A DNA stretch of 64,000 nt. It comes from Certhia americana. Taxonomy: Eukaryota > Chordata > Aves > Passeriformes > Certhiidae. Both the position numbers and the translations under genes were made by a program. The notes beneath the pieces were generated by a model. It was not told the origin of the DNA, made no database searches, and saw nothing but the letters and a program-made list of their open reading frames with translations. The DNA lies in NCBI GenBank assembly GCA_018697195.1, contig CM031878.1, forward strand, positions 62,933,471 through 62,997,470. Reading direction: 5' to 3'. This document shows, piece after piece, positions 47,784 to 61,300 of the stretch (the first letter of the stretch is position 1; each line of letters begins with the position of its first letter).

Positions 47784-50700
47784 ATTTTCCACTATCTGTC
47801 TGCTACCATTGCAGATGAGATCCTGAGCTAGCAGACCTTCAGTCTGACTGAGCAGACCTCTGGTGTGACTTTTATATCTACACAAAAAATGAAAACATTG
47901 ATTAATCATGAAACACACAAAAAAAAGAGAGAAGAACTCCACTAAAGTGACTTAAGTCTTCCATATATTATTGCCACTTAGAAAATTTGTTGCACAAAAA
48001 GCTGACAGAAGGATAAATTTATGTGCAAATGAACTGAGGGCAATTTTTTTTCCTTCAAAGATATTCTAGGAATTAATCAGCACTACAGAAAACTAAGTGC
48101 AAGTTAAAATCCTGACTTATTACTCAGTGGTAGATTAAAAATGTGTACCTTACTATAAGCTGTCTTTTTCCATGCTGTTCATTCCTTTGTCTCCCTGCGG
48201 TGTGAAGCCATCTGTTGTGTTAACAGAAGTACCTAGGAAAGGAGGACAGCATATACAGACACTAATATGAATGCTGAAACTTCAGATTAACCCCCAACTT
48301 TTATCCACAGGATATTCTCTAAAAACAGTTGTGCTCACCAAAGGAGGGGATGTAGGAGGATTTTATCATGCACAAGCAGGGCTGAATCACTGTGCTGGCT
48401 CTGGCCAGGGTAGAGTTAAGAAATGAGGAACAGTTGAGGTAAAAGCAGAATCATACCAGTGCTGAGTGCAGACCTTTAGTTTCAGGAAGAAGGCATTTCA
48501 TTGAAACATGTGCAGCCTGTGGAATTTCAAGCATACCTCAGGCTCTGGTAGTGAAATTTGGTTTATAGAATCTACTGGCTTTTTTTTCTTTCCTCATCTC
48601 AGACATCATTCAGGATAATAAAATGATTAATTTTTCAAGACACCAGCAGTCATCTCTCACAGTATCTTCAATTTAAAAGCCTTGCTCATAGATCTTCTGT
48701 GATATGATGCATCATTTCCCATCATTGCTGGCAAAAGTATAAAAACGATGCCATCTGTTGTTGAATTGGATACAGAAATCAATTCCTTCAATTGGGCAAC
48801 CAATCTGAATTGTTCACAGCAGAAGCAATGTTCAGGGCATCCTGAACCTTCACAGTCTGGATTGGCAATCACAGTGATCCAATAGGTACTCAAGTACCAT
48901 TCAGTAACTAAAAAGATCTCATGAACACAAGTTAGACAGGTACCCTTCACTCTTTTAAAAATTCCAATCGCAAAATTAAATATGAGTTCACATCTGGCAG
49001 TTGAAAATCAGCCTGAAGATCAGTGAAAATACATGACAATAATACATGTGAACAAACTAGTTCACAATATTCTATTCCTGCATGTCAATTTAGTTTTCCA
49101 TCTCTCTTTCCTGAAAATTCTTTAAAGAAGCCAATTCCTGTAGCAATCAAGGTGAAAGCACAAATACTATGATGTAAGATGAAATTTTAAGGAATTAATA
49201 AAAAATCTGTAAGCCTCAAACGACCAAGCTTAAACTCAATGACAGCACCCTGTGTTTTTCATACTATGCAAGCTCGAATTTATTGAGAAAGATAATAATG
49301 CATTAAATTTAAAAATATTATTGCAATAATCATTGTGATATTGACTGTGATGTTTATTTTGCATTACATTCAAATAATTTCAACTCTTTTGACCCAAGAA
49401 ACAGCCTGGAGTATTGACAGCTCTTCTAATTAGGACAAAAAGTGTTGATGCCCTTTCTGCAACTCCATTTACTTTATTCAAAAGTGGCCTGGTATTTTTT
49501 CTTTTCTGTGTTAACTCCTATCTTCCTGAACACTGGAACAACTGAATAAGAATGTTTATTCCATATTCACTATCTCATGTTATGTCAGCTGTGCCTGTGT
49601 GCGATCTTATTCTCTTAACCATTTTTTTAGGGTTACATTCTGTTCTTCATATAAATCTTCAGCTTTACCTGAGGCTGTCAACTTTCATACCATGAACTTT
49701 AAATGAATTTGGCTTCTTCCTCCCAGCCCCTCTTAACAACACTGGCATCTCTCCCCTCACCTGGGAGATGCAAACCCCCAAACTGAAAAACCTGTGACAC
49801 TAGTCCTGCAGCCAGTAATGGGCACCCCTGTGCAGGCCAAGCTCAGCATGTCCCTGAATTCTCACTTTTAGTGCTTTAGCCTTTGGAAAGGAAGTTACAG
49901 AGCACTGCTGAGTAGAAAGAGAAGTGCACTTCATACAGAGGCTGCTGAACTGTGAATTATGTGAGACCCTTGATTAGTGTAAGGAATAACTGGATTTTGT
50001 TTTTAGAGTCAGTGTTGTGATCACCACACCTTGAGAATTGTACTTGATTAATTTTTTCACTTTTAGCAGCAGAGAGAGGATTAATGAAATAGGTATAATA
50101 GTGGGTTAGAGAAAATAAGCTACCAAAACAACCCCCTTAAATTAACCTATGCAAATAACTTTGAACTGACTCTTGGATGATTTTGCTTCCATTTGTCTCT
50201 CATTTAAATGAGATTGAATATAAGCAGCTGTTTCATATAATGGAAATAACTTATATCAGTTACTGGAAAACTTGAGGAAAGTATTTCTAAATTAGCTTTT
50301 GCATTTAAAAATGTTAAAGGAGAAACAAGTGTTTGTCTGTTGGGTGCAATGTCTTGCAAAGGGGAAGACATCAGTCCAAGCGCCTGTTCAGAATCAGGCA
50401 ATTGTTGTAGCCTCCAGCTAGGATTAGAATCTTCCACTTCTGTGGAATCTGCTGGGATGGGTTCCCACTGCTGAGGCTTTCCAACTATACATGAAACCTC
50501 TCCACCTGAGAGCTCTTGCAACCTGAAAACTTCTATTTCAGTTGGCATTTTATTTTCAAAATGTTTTAGAAATATGTTAATCAGCTTTAGCAGAAAAGGC
50601 TGGAAAAGGCTGTAAAAATGGTTAATCACAACAGAGTTAACTAATTGACTGTCCAACTTGTGATTGGTGAACCACATCTGGCCCACAGGCTGCTCATGTC

Positions 50701-52754
50701 AAGGTTCATGTCAAGGGCACCTCAGTGTCCCAGAAACTTGAGAAAATGCTGCAGCAGTGGCTGCTATGACAGAGGTGATGCTGCTCAGGTGCCCTTCTAT
50801 CCTTCAGGATAACAGCAGGAAAAACAGCAGCTGCACAACAAGAATGATCAGGGCTCCAGCCTTCAAGTGCATCCCCCATGGGATTGGATTCAGGGTGAAT
50901 ACTCATAGTGGATGCATCTTCACATCCCGAGTATCTTCCCTTTGTTCCCTTCCAGAACAAAGAAAGTTGGGATTCAGTGGTTTTTCCTTAATAATTTGAT
51001 TTTAACTGCATTCAGTCATCCCTGAAAACCCTAACCTTAGGTTTTTATTTATATTCTTAAGATAAATATTCTAGTTGGTGTCTGCGATTTGCTTTCAAAT
51101 TCTGTCTGGTGTGTTTTTTAAATTGATGTTCAGAAAAGGAAGGACTGCCTCCATATCTGGAGCTGAAAAGATTGTCTTGCCTGTTACAGGATGTAATGCC
51201 AAAGTACAAGGATAATGGTCTGAGTTCAATAAAATGACATTTTAATTACTAAGTTATTTAATCTATTATTGAAAAACTCTATAATGCAACTCTAGAAAAG
51301 CTTCCTACACTGAAATATTTTTTTTTCTGGAATTGCATCAGAGGTTTTCAATATTCTTAATTAATCGTGGCTAGATTATCTCACTACAATATTAACAGCA
51401 TATGAAGCTTCAATATTTCATTTCATCTTAGTAAAAATGGCCTGCTAGAACCAGTGAGTTGTTCAAAATGGATTAAGGTACAAAATCCAAATAATTAAGC
51501 ACTGATTTTTTTTAAAAGCAGATGATTGCTCTCAGATTACTTCCGCCCCTTCTACAATTAGAATATCAATATGTAAAACCTACTTTAAAGAAAGCTTGAT
51601 CCTCCCAAACACACTTCTCAGGGAAAAAAATACATCAGTATCTACTGATTGTGATTACTTACATTCTTTGAGGATCTGGAGGTCTGTAACTCTGATAAGG
51701 TTATTGAAAAGGAAGTTTTAAATTCCAGCAAGCATATATTCTCATTCAGTCAAGGTCACTTTTCAATCCAATGAATGTCATTTCATAAACACCCCTGAAC
51801 AACTGTGTTCTATTATCTAAATGGGAAGGAGAGGTGTTAATGAGTGTCTAAGGGATGAAATCAATTTAGCTTGGAGGCACTCAGCTGTTAGAAGAGTTGT
51901 GAACATGTCTGGCTGCTAATATATGCTGATCAGTATTAATATCGCATGATGACTAAAATGCAACTGGCATGACATTCCTGAAATGAATGGTGATTACAAC
52001 TCTCTTTTCTTTATCCTCTTATTTCAGTAATAGCTTCTGGCTGTGTGAACTAAAACATTTGCAACAAACACAGCACTGATTTGAAGATTAGTACCCATAG
52101 GCACCTTCTAGTCACCGTGGTCTATTGGAAAAGGAAAATAAAGGACATTTGACCTATAATTTACTGGCAGCAGAGGATTCTGCATGGCTCACTGAGAAAG
52201 TAAGAAGGACCTTCACTAAGGAATTGGAAATACAAGTTTCTCACATATACTCATGCTCACAACATATCCTTAATGTGTTGATGCTGAAAAATGGAAGTAG
52301 AGTTTTCAAGTACTGAAAAACAGAATATACTAAAGAAACTTGTTTTGTCGTTGTGGTCCCCCCCCACCCCACCCCAGCATGATGCCAATAGTGCCAGAAG
52401 AGAAACAACATTGATTAAAGTTACAAAAAAACCCATGATAAACCAAAAGTTTTGTTGTCTTTGCAAATGGGTATCTTGTTTACTGTGCCTTTAGAGTAAA
52501 AGAATGCAGAGGGAACAGGAAAAAATCAGGGATGTCCAGCCTCTTTGCACCATCCTTGTATAACACAAGTACTCCAGTGAAGGCAGCTTTGCAACTTGGG
52601 CTGCCTGTCTTAGAAAAAGATTCTCTTCTTTAAAACCTATTCAGAAGAAATGATTAAACCTGTTCCCATAAAACTCCCACTATGATTTAAGAGTACTCAG
52701 CAATGTCTGAGGGAGTAGGCAACAAAAAAATCGGAACTTGAGGGGAAGAGGGAA
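47784..52754. other. Non-coding AT-rich DNA
   Basis: No supported gene. The longest open frame (50204-50686, minus, 160 codons) has no recognisable domain and is discussed as a finding. Confidence 0.55.
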
Positions 52755-52803
52755 AGGAAGGAAGGAAGGAAGGAAGGAAGGAAGGAAGGAAGGAAGGAAG
52801 GAA
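52755..52803 (+). repeat. (GGAA)n microsatellite
   Basis: About 12 clean AGGA/GGAA units. Confidence 0.92.
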
Positions 52804-52845
52804 ACTATAAACGAGTTATCAATGCTCACAATGCTCCTTACTATA

Positions 52846-52850
<5 letters not shown>

Positions 52851-52889
<39 letters not shown>
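52851..52889 (+). repeat. Poly-A tract, 39 A
   Basis: An uninterrupted run of 39 A's, 47 bp after the GGAA repeat. No retrocopied gene or SINE body is recognisable before it. Confidence 0.92.
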
Positions 52890-52891
<2 letters not shown>

Positions 52892-55270
52892 GTACAGGTA
52901 AAATTGGAAGCAGAAGAGAGAATTTCAAGTTCCTACAAAGAAAATAGGATCCTTAGAGAAGGTAGGTTTTCAGATGTCTTTATCCCAGCTTGATAATGCA
53001 AGTGTCATAGTGTAAGAAATTGTTGAAGAACATTACAAATAATTCCATTTTTATGCATACATTCCTTATATGAGAAAATAAGAAGGTATACCTAATTTGT
53101 GTGCAAGAGGAAACAACTTCCAAAATCTAATTCTTAAAAAATTAAAAATTCTTTAAAAACTTCGTATTAAACTAAAATAATTTCATTATGAAATTAATTA
53201 CTTAATTTAAAATGGACTAATTATTAATAGTAGACTTAATTCTAATAATAAAAAAGACAAATTGAAGCATGTCAAATTTGCAGTATTTGTTATATTGTCT
53301 TGAATGTTGTGTCAGCCATGGTCAAGCTGGAAAACATGTTGTGATGCCTCAAAAATCTAATTGTTAAGCATCAGTTCCTTGTTCCCCACCCCCCCCCCAA
53401 CAGAGGAATGAGAGAAAGTAATATTTCTGTGATGATGAAATGCCACCGGGGAACCTTTAGGACAGTATGATCCATCACATCACCTTGGATGAAATGCACC
53501 TTTTCTCTCATCTACTTGTCATACCAGGAAGAATAGACAATTTGGAGAGGAAAAATGACATGGGACATAAACAAAAAGAAAGAAACACTTTCAGCATATC
53601 TGTGCAAAAAAACTTGTCGATGGGTGAGGCTCAGAGATGTTCTTTAATCCATTGGAGTGACCATGTGCTCTCTAGGCAGCTCCCAAGGCCACATGGCCAA
53701 GAGCTCCTTCCAAAGGGCACATGGTTTGGAGGCCTGGATCCAAAGACCTAGGGGTGTAGCTGGCTTAGCTAGATAAAGGGTTTACCTGGGCAGATATCCA
53801 GTTGTAGCTATGGGGCAGGGGCCTGGCCTTATAAGTCTAAGGTTTCAGCCCCCTGCTCTTCAGGGTCCTTTGTCCACTCCTTGGTGGGCCTGGCTTTTTT
53901 ATTTATCCCAGCTAATTGGACTGCTACAAAAAACAAGGTCTCTGTTAATTGCTAAGGATCAGTCCTTAAACTGTATAGAACACAAAAATAATTACAGTTG
54001 CTTTCTCACAGAAAAAAAGTCTTCCTTTCTATATTTTTAACTTTTTTTTTTTTTTTTTAAATCAGACTAAGATAGTTTGCACATGCATTTGTCCCACTCC
54101 AAAGAAAGTCAAATTCTCTGCATCTCAGATGTATTTTAATCCATCCAGCAATTTTGTAAATATATTCAGAGGGATACACTGACAGTCTTGTTACTGATAC
54201 AAAACCATGGGCTTAACCAAGACTACAGCATGTGGATTTATTTTCTAAATAAATATAGCAACTGTCTATTTTGCTTTATGTAATTCAGATGACATAAATA
54301 TTGCAAATCAATTTAAACACTAAACTAAAGTTAAGATACAGATTTAAGGCAAGAGTGTAGGTAATTCAGTTCTAATTCTTCTGCCAAAAAAGTAATTATT
54401 CCTTTTCTGTTATTGCTCTTACAGTAAACCTGTAGGTAGAGCTTGTGAAAGAAATAGAAAACAGAACACAAAAGGAGATTTTATACACCTTCCCCCACCC
54501 CCAAAAAAAAAAAAAACTAAAAAAAAAAGAAAAATGATAAAACATATTACCAAAAAATTGTAAAGATTATTCAGTGCGAAAAAAACGACTTTATAGTGCT
54601 TGTACGTATATGGAAAATGTTAGCAACCTAATTTAAGGCATTAAAAAAAATTTAAAAATTAATATTTTCAAAGATTAAGTGAGTAAATTGTAAGAAAAGA
54701 GAGAAATAAAACCCACTTGGTTCAGAATTAATATTCTTTAAAAAATAGAATTTTGGATCCTGCAGATCAAGGTTATACTATTATTGATGTTCAAAATAAT
54801 TTTAAAAATACAGATTGTGCTCTAGCATTTCTTTTGAAAAAACATGAAGACTTTGAAAGTCATCTGTCACAATGTGATTAAGAAGTAGAACTGAAAAACT
54901 CTTTGTTTGATCCACTTCAGCTGTGTTCTAACTCACTCATGCATTGTAAAACAGATAATATTGTTCAGAGCAGCATTCCTGAGTTTAAAAAAAAAATATA
55001 TATATATATATATATTTCAAGTTGCTGATATTATAAAAATCAGAAGAAACAAGAAATTGAATGAAGTTACAGAGAGTTTTTACCTTATTATTTTGAAAAC
55101 ATCTTTTTGTTTTGTTTTGTTTTCTGTATTTCTGTTTTCAAAGCTGTAACTGCTAAATAAAGCAATTTAACCTAGTCAGTCATGATACATTTTCTAGGCA
55201 TTTAAAATTATGCAGATCTTAAAAAATTCTTTAAAAACAGTTTTTAAAAGGATAGTCTGATTTTGGGGGT
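52890..55270. other. Non-coding AT-rich DNA with homopolymers
   Basis: T17 at 54042-54058, A14 at 54503-54516 and (TA)n at 54997-55015. No gene recognised. Confidence 0.6.
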
Positions 55271-55340
55271 TTTTTTAAGCAAAGGTTAATCATTAAGAAA
55301 TGATTTTTTTTTTAAGCAAAGGTTAATCATTAAGAAATGA
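55271..55340 (+). repeat. 37-bp tandem duplication
   Basis: TTTTTTAAGCAAAGG...AAGAAATGA occurs at 55271-55303 and again at 55308-55340 without a mismatch over 33 bp, giving a period of 37 bp. Confidence 0.9.
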
Positions 55341-58300
55341 TAAACCCTTCAATCAGAATAAACACATGCTCTTTAAGAAGGACTTGCAATGACACATTCT
55401 TGAAGAATGTAATTGTTTAGCATTATTGTAGTGTTTAAAACAATACATAATTTTAAGAACACAAAATATTGTGTATGTTTTGGAGAACAGAGATGATGAT
55501 AGAGAATAATCTGGACAAGTGAATACCTTTTAGGAAGGGACCTGGGAGAAGCAAAACTTTCACTGCTCTTCTGTAAATCCTCTGTATCTTCTCCAAGGAC
55601 ACCAACATGAACATAAGGCAGCTCCTTTTCACCTTGAGAAAGCCTGAGGGGTGCAGCAGCCGTACCTGCGAGGACTTTTTGAGTGAAAAAACAGCCCTGG
55701 GAAGATACATCTTCATGCTGGGGCAACTGTGTTTCATGTTGCACCAACGTTTTGCCTTTAAAACTTTCAGCAGCTGTTCTGTGAAAGAGGTTCAGGATGG
55801 AGAGAGGTTAACCTGCCCTGTGTCATTCACAGCCTTCTGTCTTGGGAACGTGTGTCACCTCAACCACAGCAAAAGCCCTGGCTCATGAAATAGTAGTGTC
55901 AAAATCCAGGCCTTTGTGCTGCCAGTAAACTGCACCACTGTACTTGTTCAGTGTCCTCTCATGGGAACCACAAAGCTTTGTTCTTGCAGTAAATGATGAG
56001 CAGGGAATCACCTGCTTTCCTCTAAGTATCCACGGCAGTGATAGGAGTGTGTGCCCTCTTAACTCTATTGATGCTTCCCTTCTGTAGTTCTGCTGAACCC
56101 AGTTGCATTATTGTAGCCCATGGTCCATATTACTGTAGCCATGATCCATATCTTACAGCACATAAGAAATATTTCTTTGGATTTGTATGTGCTAGTCTGT
56201 TTTTTCAGTAAAATCACTGTCACACAAATAGCTCTCACCTGAAATGGAGGTGTGCATGATATTAATGATTTAGGCTGAGACAAAAAAAAAGCAACCTAGG
56301 AGACATTTTATCTCCAAACTTAGTCCTCCAAATTTAAATAAGATTGGACTCTGCAAACTTTGGTAGAAGACTTTAAAAGAGAGGTTTATTCATAAGAAAA
56401 GCTATCTAACTTGTTCTACAAAAATAATTGATTATTTTTACTACTGCTTAGCACTTTGCCCCATGACGTTGACTGGAGTCTTACTAACCTATAATTTCTG
56501 CAATATCTATTGGGTTGCAATGAAACACGAGCAGATGAAATCTTAATAGTTAAAGAGGTCAGATCAGTTTTAATTTCAGAGATTATTCTTCCATTTTCTT
56601 GATATAATGATATTGCACAGAAGAATTTTCCCACAAAGGTCCTATATACAGTACCTCTGATGCCTGCTGATCCTTGGTTTTTTTTTTTTCTCTTTTATAT
56701 ATTCTCTGTATTCTTTACACATATATTTTTAGCTCTATAGCCTATTATTGTTTTTATTGTTTTCCCAGTACTTCTCCCTGCCCTGATAGGCTGAAAGACA
56801 AAGGGTATTTCAAAGCCCTTGTCCTATCTTGATTGTCCTTAGAAACCAGGGCCAAAACTCAGCTCTTCAAGACAACATTTTCATCATTTTCATCAACAAG
56901 TTCAGTTTCCATCTGAGGATGGAGGACTTAGAAGGGGCTTGGTGTGGAGCGGGAATTGAATCATCACTTCAGCTCCTAACTGGTGATTTTTTTCAAATAT
57001 GCTAATTTGCTAAACTTATAAAACTATTTTCACCCCATGTGGTTTGGCTTTTGTGGACATTTTCCGTATCTGCCCCTGGAGGCCTTCAATAAAGACATGC
57101 CTTTATATTACCTCCTATATCAATATTATCTCAAAAGAATGTAGTTTTATTTATATGTTCTTTAAGGCATCACCTCCACTCCAAACATCAAAATATCAGT
57201 TATGTGCAGCTTGTCACTGAAAGAGAGGAATGCGCACAAAAATGAACACAGTGAAGAAACAAAAATCACAGAAATGAGAGCAGTGGCATGTTTGTTGGAT
57301 TTACTAACATTCAGCACAACATATAGGATGCTAACTGGACACCTGGGATGTATCAAGAAAAACACTCTTTTGTATCCCTATGACCTTAAAAAAGATTTGT
57401 CATAGGATCAGGAGGCAATTTAGGATTGTACTGTACAGAAGAGATGATATATAAATATGACTTTTACTATGCCTCAGCACTTCTAATTTGTGCTAAGCAA
57501 GGTTATAGCTTCATAGACAAGTTACCAACATTCTTCTTTAAGTGTTTTTTACAGACTTTCCATGTCTTGTGAGGAATTACCATAGCAAAATAATTTTGTA
57601 AGTTGATGCTTGTTCTTGCCTTTGTGTTTGTCCAAGTATAAATGCAGTAGAAGGCTGACAATAACTGAACGAAACCACAACACTGCACAACTCTCTAAGA
57701 TCTACTGGATACAGACATCTGGATATTTAAATTTTTTTACTGTAACTAAAAGTAATCACATAAAAGAGATGAACATTGTCTCCATTTTGGCCATAAGCAG
57801 AATATCTCTGACACAATTTTGTCCAAGCAGTTTTTGCTGAGGAAGAGAATTTCAATACATTTTCTAAGCATGCAGGAGAAAACACAATTTAAAACCTGCC
57901 ATAGGTCTTAAGCTGGTGTCTCCTAAGGCTTCCAAGTCTGGAAGGAGATAAAAACTGGCCTTTTGTGTTGTGCCCTAAAGCAATGCTGGAGCTTTGTCTT
58001 ACTAACGTCCTGATAAACCTGAAGTGTCAGGAAGGAATAGCACTAGACTTCAAAGGCTTTTTCATTGAGTTAAAAAGTTATGGGGTAGTACTAGGTTTTC
58101 TAAAATTCATGCCAATTGCTCTAAAAATTGACTAGATAATAATGAATGGTTACATTTAGAAATAGATAGTACTAGAGAGTACAATTTAAACATTACATAA
58201 TACATTTAAAAAGTAAGTTTATGCTAGGAGGAAATGCTAATTTTGTCTATATTTTTAGCCTAATGGGTTGAGCAGAACCTAACACAAGAAACTGCTTTTT

Positions 58301-61300
58301 TGCTCTTCAGTTTCAAGAGTGAGGTTTATTTGTAAGTACTTGCTTTTTCCTAGTGTAAAGCTTTCTCCTTCTGTGCATTCCTGGAAAATTTTTAATTCAT
58401 ATGAATGCACTAAAGGGAAGAGATCATGTGTGGTAATTTTAATCTGAATGTTCTATTTATTTGATATAATTTTTGGTCCTCAAAGTTATATCTGGATCTT
58501 ACGCAAAAACATTAATTAACATTTTTCCAGGCAGCTTACTAAAACCAGATGAGAGGCAAATGTAAAGGTTAGAAATTAAAATGCCCTCTATGAATATCTT
58601 CCTGGCTAGGCATATATTAGTTGTCACTTTAGTTGATCTTGCATGTGTGTGTCAGAAAATAGAGAATATTAATTTCAATATTTTAATTACTTGTGGTCAA
58701 ATTTACATTCCCATATGCAAGAAAATTGATTTTTTCATTTAAATCAGGGGGGGTTTTTGCACAAATCCAGGAACTCAATGAACAGGGAGGCATATATATA
58801 GTTCCCATGTTTGTCTTTTATTCTTGATGAATTATCCTACTCATATTCAAACAAATTTGTTTTGGGAGGCTCAAGTTTAATGCAAACTCACCCTCTCAGT
58901 AAAGGTTCCTATAAGGACTAAAAGGGGTGGTTACTTCTCTGGCCACCCCCCACTTACCTCAAAAAAACTCTACTCCTAGTTGTATTTTACCAGCATTTAC
59001 CTCCATCTTGAAGTACTGTAGCATTCCCATTATCTTCTGTAACTTCCCAAAACTAACTACTGCAGAAATGGATGGTCCAGTGGTTGAGGTTATGCATGAG
59101 GAGGAAGTGCCTGCATCTAAATAACCTATGAAATTTTGCATGACTTTTTGGGAAATGTGCATAACTCTTCAGAGTCTTCCAGAACATGGAGAGAACCCAC
59201 CACTACCTTCAAGCCTCAATGTAATGGATGAGGATATAGATTTAGTTTGAGAGAAATCTCTACTGCCTAGGAAAACAGAAGGTTACAGGCTTTGTTTCCC
59301 AACTATTCTACTGTATCTATTGCTGGCGATGAAAAATATCATAGTTGTCTCTGTATGATGTCAGTTTGGTCCAGTGTAGCAATACAGGAACAGGAAAATA
59401 CTGTTTCTGAGATATCTGCCTAATTCTGGTTCCAGGAGGTTTCAGTGGTTTGGGACTAGACTGACAGTGCCCTCAGAGTCCTGTGTGCATGTTTATCTAA
59501 AGTAAACCCCAGGTTTAGTGCACTGACACTGATGTAAGTCTGTTTGTTACCAAATTTTAGTTGGGTTGCAATATTCAATATCATGCTTAAGAGAAAAAGT
59601 GGTAGGAATGAGTTATTACAAATCCACTATCTCCTCAAAGCAGAGCACTGTGGTTTAACACATGTTCAAAACCTTGCTTAAAATAGCAATTTCTTGCCAA
59701 GTTTTACAGAATTTTTGTTCATTTTACAGGTTTATTTGCACACATTCTCTTGCTTCCTCCCCCCTTGAAAAAAAATTAAAAATTAAATTTTAAAAGGTCT
59801 TTGAATTCCTTTTTAGTCCTAAACACTGACATTCATGGAGTTTTCCACTTAGAAAATCCTTCACTATATTTGCACTGAGCATGAATGACACAAAATGGGG
59901 AGTAAGCCACCCAGAATATCTAAGTTTATTCTGCAGTGCAATAACAAGAACTATCATGCCTGAGGATTTCTGGAGTTGGCAGGGGAATACCCTGTGATTT
60001 CTGACAGCAAGTGGTGTCTGCTATCCATGGCAGTTTGTGATAATACACCATCTATCTTCAATAGCATGCCTTCATATTAATCACTAAAGACAATTACAAT
60101 GGCTGTGGTAAGTTACGCTTGACACTTCTGACAGGTTACCAAAACATTAGGAAAATAGAAGTTGGTGGGATGAGTACAGAAGTAGGAATCACACAGTGCC
60201 AGGGTTTTCCCAGAGGTTTTTTTAGTTCTTTTCAGTTAACTTTCTGGAAATTTTTGTGGTGCTCTCTGCAAGACAAATGGAAGAGGGTTGTAGATTAGCT
60301 GAGGGCACAAATTAATGTGAAAATACATCTGCTATGTTTGGTTTGGGATTTTGAAACAACTCCGTCTTAGCTTCTATGGCAAAGAGATCCTGAGTAGGAA
60401 TTTCTCAGTTCTAGAAGTCAATATACTGCCTACAGGCCTTTCTACTGTCAAGCTACACTGCACCATTTAATTTATCTTTAAACTATTGCCTATGTTTTCT
60501 CTGTCACCTAAAGTACCCTCTTCATTTCATGGATGAGATTAATGCAATGAGCCCCCAGTCCTTCTTAGTACCTTGAAGTACACCCCTAGAAGTCTGGTGA
60601 TTGCTGGTAATACAAATCATGTTGATTACAAAATTTGAACAGATTTTTCCTCTAAATTTCATCTTTTCTTCATATTTTCATTTTTATCTCTGGTATTTTT
60701 TCATGCCCTACATACACTATCAAATTTTAAAGAAATTAACAACATATGAGCATAGCTTTTTTGTGATTGGTTTCAAAGAATTTGTAAATATCTCAAGCTA
60801 TATTTGAGTAGGAACTATCACTCACTAATCACTTCAAATACTCAAAAAATAATGGATACCTGCCGTTTTTTCCTCTCTCTCAGAGAATTAATTCCTGAGA
60901 GAATGAGTTAAGCTGAAACAACTTTTAAAATTAACAGTGATATTTTGAGAATGCATTGCTTATGCATTTTATGTTTCATCAGCAGGTCATGCCTCCCATA
61001 AGACCATGCAAATGAGTAGAGGAAAAAAAGATCCACAATGCTTTTTATGGGACATATTGCTCTGACTGGCTGAGCTAGAAGTACAATTCCTAGTGAAACA
61101 AATGGGTTCTATATTTAAAGTGTCTTAGTTACTACCTGTTTGACAACAACTTTCTTAAATTTGGCAGATTGGTGGAGCTCCCATTTGTTTTGTTGTGTGT
61201 TTATGCTCTACCTTTGAAATTTGAACTCAAATCTTACATCTACAGGAGGCATTTGCCTTCTCCCTCCAAAAATTTCCCCATTACAATTAATTTTGAAACA

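Noticed and set aside
48390..48480. Segment with CTGGCTCTGGCCAGGGTAG resembling part of avian LTR families
   Set aside because: Too short, with no termini or TSD; left unannotated.
52680..52947. Open frames with poly-Phe/poly-Lys and Phe-Leu-Pro-Ser repeats
   Set aside because: Translation of the GGAA repeat and the A39 run.
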